Below are positions 26,758 to 33,691 of a DNA stretch of 64,000 nt, piece by piece. The notes under the pieces were generated by a model, which searched no databases, was not told where the DNA came from, and saw only the letters and a program-made list of their open reading frames with translations. Source of the stretch: Caballeronia catudaia. GTDB lineage: Bacteria; Pseudomonadota; Gammaproteobacteria; Burkholderiales; Burkholderiaceae. The stretch spans positions 1 through 64,000 of the forward strand of contig NZ_FCOF02000032.1 of NCBI RefSeq assembly GCF_001544755.2, written 5' to 3'. A program made the position numbers and the translations under genes. Each line of letters begins with the position of its first letter. The first letter of the stretch is position 1.

Positions 26758-28068
26758 ATGGAAAGCAGGATGGAGGCCCGCGCGGCGACGCGCGACGCGG
26801 CAACGGCGCAGCGCGCGACGAGCGTTCGCTGGCGCATCTTCGGCGTGGTGTTTCTGATCACGCTGATCAATCTGGTGGATCGCATCTCGCTGTCGATCGC
26901 GATGCCGACCATCGCGAAGGAGTTCTCGCTCTCGCCAGCGATGCAGGGCCTCATCCTGTCCAGCTTCTTCTGGTCGTATGCGCTGCTGCAGATTCCGGGC
27001 GGCTGGCTGATCGACCGCTTCGGCGCGCGCAAGGTCGTCGCGGGCGCGACGGTGCTGTGGGGCCTGTTTCAGACGCTGATGGGCGCGGCGACGGGCGGTC
27101 TGTCGATGCTCGTCATGCGGGTGGGACTGGGCGCCGCCGAAGCGCCGCTGTTTCCCGCCGGAAGCAAGCTCAACGCGCTGTGGCTCTCGAAGAAGGAACG
27201 CGCGCGCGGCGCGGTCCTGATGGATGCGGGCTCGCCGCTCGGCGCGGCGATCGGCGGCCTCGCCATCTCCAACCTGATCCTCATGTTCGGCTCCTGGCGC
27301 ATGGCGTTCGTCGTGGCGGGCCTCGCGACGATCGCGTGCGGGTGGCTTGCGTGGCGCTACTTGCGCGACGATCCCGCGAAGCATCCGGGCGTGAACGCGG
27401 CGGAGCTGGCTCATATCCGCGACGGCGCGCCCGCGCAGGCCAGCGCCGCGGTTCAGGCAAGCGCGCATACGCAGGACGCACCCTTGCCACTGCGCTCGAC
27501 CGTGGCGATGTGCGTGGGCCGCATGGCCTGGGCGATGATCTTCTTCGGCCTGCTGACCTGGGGCCCGAGCTATCTGACCCAGGCGCGGGGCCTGAGCCTG
27601 TCGCAGATCGGCGCAGCCACGTTTTTCATCTTTCTGGCGGGCGCATGCGGCTCGCTGACGGGCGGCTTTCTGTGCGATGCGTTGTGCTCGTGGGGCTTCG
27701 CGCGCGGCAAGGTCGTGAAGAGCATGATCGCGGTCTCGGGTCTCGCGACGCTCGCCGTGTTCGCGGCGCTGCCGGGCATTTCATCGCCCGTGACGGCCAT
27801 CGCGGTGCTGTGCGCGGCGGCGTTCGTCCTGATGTGGGGCAGCCTGTACTGGAGTCTGCCGTCGCTGCTCGCGAGCCCGGGGCGCGTGGGCCTGCTCGGT
27901 GCGTGCATGAATTGTGCGGGCAGCGTCGGCGGCATTTCGATTCCGCTCATCACCGGATTCATCCTTCAACGCACCGGCTCCTTCGACGCCGTGCTGCATT
28001 TTTATAGCGCCTGCGCGCTGGTCTATATCTTCGGTTCGCTGGCAATCGACCTGCGCCGCACGCGCTGA
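26758..28068 (+). CDS. MFS transporter of the acid-sugar operon
   Basis: 436-residue ACS-family carrier. An unusually Ala/Arg-rich cytoplasmic tail of about 25 residues precedes the first helix, which ends LINLVDRISLSIAMPTI. The loop motif GGWLIDRFGARKV is intact. AGGAGACAGG precedes the ATG. Second gene of the dehydratase operon, so it most likely imports the dehydratase substrate. It is only distantly similar to the MFS protein at 23076. Confidence 0.87.
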   Translation: MESRMEARAATRDAATAQRATSVRWRIFGVVFLITLINLVDRISLSIAMPTIAKEFSLSPAMQGLILSSFFWSYALLQIPGGWLIDRFGARKVVAGATVLWGLFQTLMGAATGGLSMLVMRVGLGAAEAPLFPAGSKLNALWLSKKERARGAVLMDAGSPLGAAIGGLAISNLILMFGSWRMAFVVAGLATIACGWLAWRYLRDDPAKHPGVNAAELAHIRDGAPAQASAAVQASAHTQDAPLPLRSTVAMCVGRMAWAMIFFGLLTWGPSYLTQARGLSLSQIGAATFFIFLAGACGSLTGGFLCDALCSWGFARGKVVKSMIAVSGLATLAVFAALPGISSPVTAIAVLCAAAFVLMWGSLYWSLPSLLASPGRVGLLGACMNCAGSVGGISIPLITGFILQRTGSFDAVLHFYSACALVYIFGSLAIDLRRTR

Positions 28069-28088
28069 CATCAAAAAGGAAAACGACG

Positions 28089-29090
28089 ATGAAACCTCGT
28101 ATTGCAGTCCTGCTCGGCGACCCTGCCGGCATCGGTCCCGAACTCATCGCGCGCCTTCTCGCGCGGCCCGAAAACCGCGCGCGCGCCGATCTGCTCATCA
28201 TCGGCGACCGGCGCGAACTGGACAAAGGCATGGAGATCGCGCAACAGCGCTTCGACTACGACGTGGTCGAAAGCGAAGCCGATGCGAAGCGCGATACCGA
28301 TGTGCCCGCTCTCATCGATTTCCGCCTCGCCGACGACGCGCCCTATGAGCGTGCGGTGTCGACGGAGCGTGGCGGCCGCTACAGCCTCGAAGCCTTCAAG
28401 AAGGCCCTCGCGCTGACGCGGGACAAGCGCGCTCACGCGATGTTGTTCGCGCCCGTCAACAAGACCTCGCTGCACATGGCGGGCATGGAGACGAGCGACG
28501 AGATGGAATGGTTCGCGCGGCAGCTCGACTACAGCGGCGCGTTCTGCGAATTCAACGTGCTCGACGAACTGTGGACTTCGCGCGTCACCTCGCACATGGC
28601 GCTCAAGGACGTGAGCGCGCGGCTTTCGGAGGAACGCATCGTCGGCGCGATCAGTCTGATCGACGACGGCCTGGAGCGCGCGGGCATCGCCGCGCCGCGC
28701 ATCGCGGTGTGCGGCTTCAATCCGCATAACGGCGACAACGGCGCATTCGGCCGCGAGGAGCTGGACGTGATCGCGCCCGCTGTCGAAAAGGCGCGTTCGC
28801 TCGGTTTCGATGCACAAGGCCCGTTCCCCGCCGATACGATTTTCGTGCGCGCGCGCGACCAGAAGGCGTTCGACGGCGTGGTGACGATGTACCACGATCA
28901 AGGCCAGATCGCGATGAAGCTGATGGGCTTCTGGCGCGGCGTGACCGTTCACGGCGGCCTGCCGGTGCCGATCGCGACACCTGCGCACGGCACGGCTTTC
29001 GACATCCACGGCCAGGGCAAGGCCGACGCGGGCGCGACGCAAAAGGCGTTCGACATCGCCGTGCGCATGGCGCAGGACCGTCTGGGCTGA
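28089..29090 (+). CDS. PdxA-like NAD-dependent dehydrogenase
   Basis: 333 residues. The family opening IAVLLGDPAGIGPEL, the phosphate/metal region and the motif MYHDQGQIAMKLMGF are all present. PdxA itself oxidises 4-phosphohydroxythreonine for vitamin B6, but PdxA2-type paralogues in sugar-acid operons oxidise 4-phosphorylated threonate or erythronate. No sugar-acid kinase gene lies in this cluster, so the substrate is open. It sits 20 bp after the MFS gene and 4 bp before the amidohydrolase gene. Confidence 0.82.
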   Translation: MKPRIAVLLGDPAGIGPELIARLLARPENRARADLLIIGDRRELDKGMEIAQQRFDYDVVESEADAKRDTDVPALIDFRLADDAPYERAVSTERGGRYSLEAFKKALALTRDKRAHAMLFAPVNKTSLHMAGMETSDEMEWFARQLDYSGAFCEFNVLDELWTSRVTSHMALKDVSARLSEERIVGAISLIDDGLERAGIAAPRIAVCGFNPHNGDNGAFGREELDVIAPAVEKARSLGFDAQGPFPADTIFVRARDQKAFDGVVTMYHDQGQIAMKLMGFWRGVTVHGGLPVPIATPAHGTAFDIHGQGKADAGATQKAFDIAVRMAQDRLG

Positions 29091-29094
29091 TGCC

Positions 29095-30051
29095 ATGATG
29101 CGCGAGCACATCGAGGCCCTGCGCCGGCGCTTCCTGGATAGCGGCGACGATTCAGACTTGCCCATCGTCGACGCCCACCATCACTTCTGGGATCTGGCGC
29201 GCAACTATCACCCGTGGCTGCGCGATCTGCCGCGCATCGCGTTTCGTTACGGCGATTACGAGACGATCTGCCGCGACTTTCTGCCCGACGATTATTTCGC
29301 GCGGGCGGGCGGTCATCGCATCGTCAAGACGGTGATGATGGAAGGCGAGTGGGACCCGCGCGATCCCACGGGCGAAGCGCGCTGGGCCACGGGGCTGCAT
29401 CAGCGCACGGGCCTGCCCAGCGCGATGGCCGCGCAGATCTGGCTCGACCGCGACGATGTCGCCGAGGTGCTCGCCGCCTATCGCGACCTGCCGCTCGTGC
29501 GCAGCGTGCGGCACAAGCCCGCGGCCGTTCCGCGCGACGTGCATCGCGCCGACTACAGCGCGCCCGGTTCGATGCGCTGCGAGCGCTGGCGGCGCGGTTA
29601 CGCGTTGCTCGAAGCTAGCAACCTGATGTTCGAGCTGCAGGCGCCGTGGTGGCATTTCGAGGAAGCGGCCGAACTGGCGCGCGACTTTCCGCGCACGACG
29701 ATCATCGTGAATCACACGGGCCTGCCCGCCGACCGCAGCGACGAAGCGCTCGCCGCCTGGCGCCGTGCGCTCGCTGCGCTCGCGCGTCATCCGAACGTGT
29801 GGCTGAAGATTTCAGGCATCGGCGAGCAGGGCGTCACATGGAGCGTCGCGCGCAACGGCCCGGTCGTGCGCGATGCGATCGCCGCCTTCGGTGCGGCGCG
29901 CTGCCTCTTCGCGAGCAACTTTCCCGTCGACAGTCTCGTGGTCACGCTCGACGACCTGTTCAGCGGCTTCAAGGCGATGGTCGCCGAACGCACGCGTGAA
30001 GAGCGGCTCGCGCTCTTTCATGACAACGCGTGCGCGCTCTATCGCATCTAG
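29095..30051 (+). CDS. Amidohydrolase, sugar-lactonase-like
   Basis: 318-residue member of the amidohydrolase-2 (COG3618) TIM-barrel family, which includes L-fucono- and L-rhamnono-lactonases. The N-terminal metal motif is VDAHHHFWDL, a later barrel His is in TIIVNHTGLP, and the final Asp lies near FPVDSL. The FASNFPVD motif is typical. It may open the lactone that precedes the dehydratase substrate. Fourth gene of the acid-sugar operon. Confidence 0.85.
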   Translation: MMREHIEALRRRFLDSGDDSDLPIVDAHHHFWDLARNYHPWLRDLPRIAFRYGDYETICRDFLPDDYFARAGGHRIVKTVMMEGEWDPRDPTGEARWATGLHQRTGLPSAMAAQIWLDRDDVAEVLAAYRDLPLVRSVRHKPAAVPRDVHRADYSAPGSMRCERWRRGYALLEASNLMFELQAPWWHFEEAAELARDFPRTTIIVNHTGLPADRSDEALAAWRRALAALARHPNVWLKISGIGEQGVTWSVARNGPVVRDAIAAFGAARCLFASNFPVDSLVVTLDDLFSGFKAMVAERTREERLALFHDNACALYRI

Positions 30052-30067
30052 ACATTATTCAGGAGAC

Positions 30068-30997
30068 ATGGCTCACATGACTGCACCGATCTATCGCGGC
30101 GTGTTCCCCGTCGCGCCCACCATTTTCGACGAAGACGGGCGGCTCGATCTCGAAGGCCAGAAGCGCGCCATCGACTTCATGATCGACGCCGGTTCGCATG
30201 GCGTTTGCATTCTCGCGAACTTTTCCGAGCAGTTCGCGCTCTCCGACGCCGAGCGCGAGGCGGTGCAGCGCACCGTGCTCGAACACGTCGCGGGCCGCGT
30301 GCCGGTGATCGTCACGACCACGCACTTCGGCTCGCAGATCTGCGCCGAGCGCAGCCGCGCCGCGCAGGACGCGGGCGCCGCGATGGTCATGGTCATGCCG
30401 CCGTATCACGGCGCGACGATCCGCGTGAGCGAGCGCGGCATCCAGGAGTTCTATCAGCGCGTCTCGGATGCGATCGACATTCCTATCATGATCCAGGACG
30501 CGCCGGTCGCGGGCACGCCGCTGTCCGCGCCGTTTCTGGCCCGGCTGGCGAAGGAAGTCGAGCACGTCTCCTACTTCAAGATCGAGACGGCGCAGGCGGC
30601 CTCGAAGCTGCGCGAGCTGATCGAGCTGGGCGGCGACGCGATCATCGGGCCTTGGGACGGCGAGGAAGCGATCACGCTGATCCCGGATTTCGATGCGGGC
30701 GCGACCGGCGCGATGACCGGCGGCGGCTATCCGGACGGCATTCGCAGGATCGTCGATGCGTACGCATCCGGCGACACCGAGCGGGCGGCGGCGCTCTATC
30801 AGCAATGGCTTCCGCTCATCAATTACGAGAACCGCCAGTGCGGGCTCGCGGCATGCAAGGCGCTGATGAAGGAAGGCGGCGTGATCCGCTCGGACGCGGT
30901 GCGCCATCCGCTCGCGCCGATGCATCCCAAGGTGCGCGAAGGGCTGCTCAAGGTGGCGCGCAGGCTCGATCCGCTGGTCTTGCGCTGGGGCAAGTGA
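30068..30997 (+). CDS. DapA-family aldolase or dehydratase
   Basis: 309 residues; an alternative ATG at 30077 has better spacing from AGGAGA at 30061-30066. The fold is dihydrodipicolinate synthase/N-acetylneuraminate lyase: GVFPVAPTIFDEDGRLD at the start, Tyr in MPPYHGAT and the Schiff-base Lys in SYFKIET. Such enzymes cleave or dehydrate 2-keto-3-deoxy sugar acids, fitting a place after the enolase-type dehydratase. Last gene of the operon that began at 25527. Confidence 0.86.
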   Translation: MAHMTAPIYRGVFPVAPTIFDEDGRLDLEGQKRAIDFMIDAGSHGVCILANFSEQFALSDAEREAVQRTVLEHVAGRVPVIVTTTHFGSQICAERSRAAQDAGAAMVMVMPPYHGATIRVSERGIQEFYQRVSDAIDIPIMIQDAPVAGTPLSAPFLARLAKEVEHVSYFKIETAQAASKLRELIELGGDAIIGPWDGEEAITLIPDFDAGATGAMTGGGYPDGIRRIVDAYASGDTERAAALYQQWLPLINYENRQCGLAACKALMKEGGVIRSDAVRHPLAPMHPKVREGLLKVARRLDPLVLRWGK

Positions 30998-31518
30998 GCT
31001 TTGCTTGAACGCGCGCGGCTGTTCGCCGAGCCGGTCCGGTGAAGGCCATATCGTTGCCGTGATCGATCGCGCGTGGTGCGGCGGCCAACGGGTGTTCAGG
31101 CGCTATGCGCCGCAATACTGCACCGGCGTCACACCTCGACTCTCGGCCTGCACCATGATGCGCAGGTGCGCGAGGCGGCGTTGCCTTTCGTTCCTGCGTT
31201 CACGCAAAAGCCGGGAAAAGCGATCTGCGCAATACAGAATCGCGATCCATTCACCGACCTGAAGCCTCCGCCTGCCAAAGAGCGGCGCACTCCCTTCATC
31301 ACCATCCCGCCCGCTTTCCCGGACCCGAAGCGTTGTTGCCTTTCGGACAACATCCTGTTCGCCTTGGAGAGCCTACTGGCGTTCGCTACCCCTGACTACA
31401 ATCTGCCACACGGTCGGTCGAAGCGCGAGCAGGAACAAGCACGCGAAATTCGTGGTCGTGCTCGTGTCTCGCCCCGCCCAGCGCGCCTTACCCCGCTCAA
31501 TGACCAGGAGTATTGAAG
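30998..31518. other. About 520-bp intergenic region without a recognised gene
   Basis: Separates the acid-sugar operon from the metallo-beta-lactamase-fold gene. No intact gene, strong hairpin or family match was found in any frame. It must hold the promoter for the downstream gene, whose AGGAG site lies at 31506-31510. Confidence 0.4.
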
Positions 31519-32451
31519 ATGAGAGAAGCAACCCGCAATGTGCAGCCAGTCACCGCCAACCTTGGCAAGCACGGTTCAGGCGAGCTCGTGCCTTCTCGCT
31601 ATGCCGTGCGCGTGGGTGACGTCGACGTCGTGCTGATCAGCGACGGCATTCTGCCGCTGCCGACCTCCACCATGTCCACTAACGTGAGCGAAGCGGACCG
31701 CAACGAATGGTTCGATGGTCGTTTCCTGCAACGTGACATGTTCGACTGGGCGCTGAACATCGCGCTCGTGCGCAGCGGGGAACGCGTCATCCTGATCGAC
31801 TCGGGCGTGGGCGACGGCTTCGAATACTTCACGCGCGCCGGCCGGTCGGTGATGCGCCTGGAGTCGGCTGGCATCGACCTGGCGGCAATCACCGATATCG
31901 TGATCACGCATATGCACATGGATCATGTCGGCGGGCTGAACGTTGACGGCGTCAAGGCCAAACTGCGCCCCGATGTGCGCATCCACGTGTCGGCCGCGGA
32001 AATGGAGTTCTGGAAAAACCCGGACTTCAGCAAGACGGTGATGCCGGAAACGGTCCCTCCCGCGCTCCGCAAGGCAGCGGCGAAGTTCGTGAAACTCTAC
32101 AGCGAAAACATCGTGCAGTTCGCTCGGACCGTGGAAGTCGCCGCGGGCGTATCGGCGCGCGTGACGGGCGGGCACACACCGGGCCACTGCGTCGTGGATG
32201 TCGCATCGAACGGCGAGAAGCTCACGTTCGTCGGCGACGCGATTTTCGAGGTCGGTTTCGACCACCCCGAATGGCAGAATGGATTCGAGCACGATCCTGA
32301 AGCGGCTGTGGACGTGCGCATCGCGCTGTTCAACGAAGCAGCTGAAACTGGCGCTCTGCTGGCTGCAGCACATGTCGCGTTCCCGTCGATCGGTCACGTT
32401 GCAAAGAACGGTGACCATTTTCGCTTCGTGCCGGTGATGTGGGACTACTGA
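31519..32451 (+). CDS. Metallo-beta-lactamase-fold hydrolase
   Basis: 310 residues from the ATG at 31519, which has AGGAG at 31506-31510; a TTG at 31513 is less likely. Zinc motif THMHMDHVGG matches HxHxDH. Further ligands are the His in GGHTPGHC, the Asp in FVGDAIF and a late His near ALLAAAHVAFPSIGHV. The layout fits the AttM/AhlM lactonase or general MBL-hydrolase group. It precedes the AraC gene and the P450 fusion gene and may act in the same pathway, for example on a lactone or ester. Confidence 0.82.
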   Translation: MREATRNVQPVTANLGKHGSGELVPSRYAVRVGDVDVVLISDGILPLPTSTMSTNVSEADRNEWFDGRFLQRDMFDWALNIALVRSGERVILIDSGVGDGFEYFTRAGRSVMRLESAGIDLAAITDIVITHMHMDHVGGLNVDGVKAKLRPDVRIHVSAAEMEFWKNPDFSKTVMPETVPPALRKAAAKFVKLYSENIVQFARTVEVAAGVSARVTGGHTPGHCVVDVASNGEKLTFVGDAIFEVGFDHPEWQNGFEHDPEAAVDVRIALFNEAAETGALLAAAHVAFPSIGHVAKNGDHFRFVPVMWDY

Positions 32452-32721
32452 GCCAGGTTCGACAACGAACCTGCGCTTTGTCCACTGACCGTTCTTCGCC
32501 CGCGATACCAGTCGGGCGATCACGCCGGCTCAAAGGTCGCCTTCGAGTCGCGTTCAGATAACGGACCGACTACAGGCGCACCCGTGGTGCGTTGCGAATG
32601 GACGACCATGACCTGCGCCGCTTTTCCGCGACGCAGCGTTCAACGCCTTGTATAGCGTATCGCGCGGTTGAACGCCTCGAGCGCCTATGAAACAATGGAC
32701 AGCGATCACATCTAGCAGGAC

Positions 32722-33666
32722 ATGACGTGCATCATGGCCAACGACCAGAAGCGCCGCCGGACCGTTCTGCATTTCGCGCTCTATGGCGCGGAGACCGACC
32801 AATCCTGGGTCGACATGGTCCATTACGAACGTATTCCTCTGCGCGCCGGCCGTTTCGACTTCGACATCGAGCCGCACGTCCACGACGCGCTGATCCAGGT
32901 GCTCTATGTCACGGCCGGGGGCGGCGAGACCTTCATCGACGGTAAGACCTGGACAGTCGAAGCACCATGCCTGATCGTCGTGCCAGCGCGTTCGGTCCAC
33001 GGCTTTCACTTCGCCAGCGACATCGACGGACACGTCATCACCGCCGCGCAGTCCGCGTTGGAATCGCTGGCAATGACGGCCGCGCCGGAACTGCTGGAAT
33101 TCATCCGCACGCCGACGGTGCTGTCGATCGATCCCGACGTCGAGCGCGGCGCATCGCTGGACACTTTGTTTGAGTCGATCGGGCGCGAGGCGGAGAGCCA
33201 CGAGCGCTGGCAGTTCATCGCAGGGGCAGCACTGACGATCGCCCTGTTCGTCAAGATCGGGCGCATCAGCGAAAGCGCCCGGCTTTCAGCCAGATCCGAG
33301 CAGCGGACCATGGCCGTGCGGATCGAGCGGTTCCGCGCCTTGCTCGACCGCCATTGCCGTGAGCGGCGGCCGGTCGCCAGCTATGCCGAAGAAATGGGCG
33401 TGAGCACCGGCCAGCTCTCGCGCATCTGCCGCACCACCTTCGGGGTTTCGGCAATCGAGGCAATAGATGCACGCTCGATCCATGAGGCAAAGCGGCTGCT
33501 CGGCTATTCGACGCTCAGCGTGAAGCAGATCGCCAGTGAACTGGGCTTTCAGGACGAGGCCTATTTCGGTCGTTTCTTCCGTAAGCAGACGGGGCTTCGA
33601 CCAACCGACTACCGCTTGGCGGCCCACGATCGATCCTTGCCGCCCGAACCGGCGAGCGCGGGCTGA
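32722..33666 (+). CDS. AraC-family regulator, PobR-like
   Basis: 314 residues; the ATG at 32734 is an alternative start. An N-terminal cupin-like effector domain (HVHDALIQVLYVTAGGGETF near residues 53-72) is followed by two C-terminal helix-turn-helix units (SYAEEMGVSTGQLSRICR and SVKQIASELGFQDEAYFGR). The arrangement recalls PobR-type activators of 4-hydroxybenzoate genes. It is convergent with the P450 fusion gene, 25 bp apart, and is the nearest candidate regulator of that gene. Confidence 0.85.
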   Translation: MTCIMANDQKRRRTVLHFALYGAETDQSWVDMVHYERIPLRAGRFDFDIEPHVHDALIQVLYVTAGGGETFIDGKTWTVEAPCLIVVPARSVHGFHFASDIDGHVITAAQSALESLAMTAAPELLEFIRTPTVLSIDPDVERGASLDTLFESIGREAESHERWQFIAGAALTIALFVKIGRISESARLSARSEQRTMAVRIERFRALLDRHCRERRPVASYAEEMGVSTGQLSRICRTTFGVSAIEAIDARSIHEAKRLLGYSTLSVKQIASELGFQDEAYFGRFFRKQTGLRPTDYRLAAHDRSLPPEPASAG

Positions 33667-33691
33667 CTCGGCCGCGCCCCCGTCATCCGCT

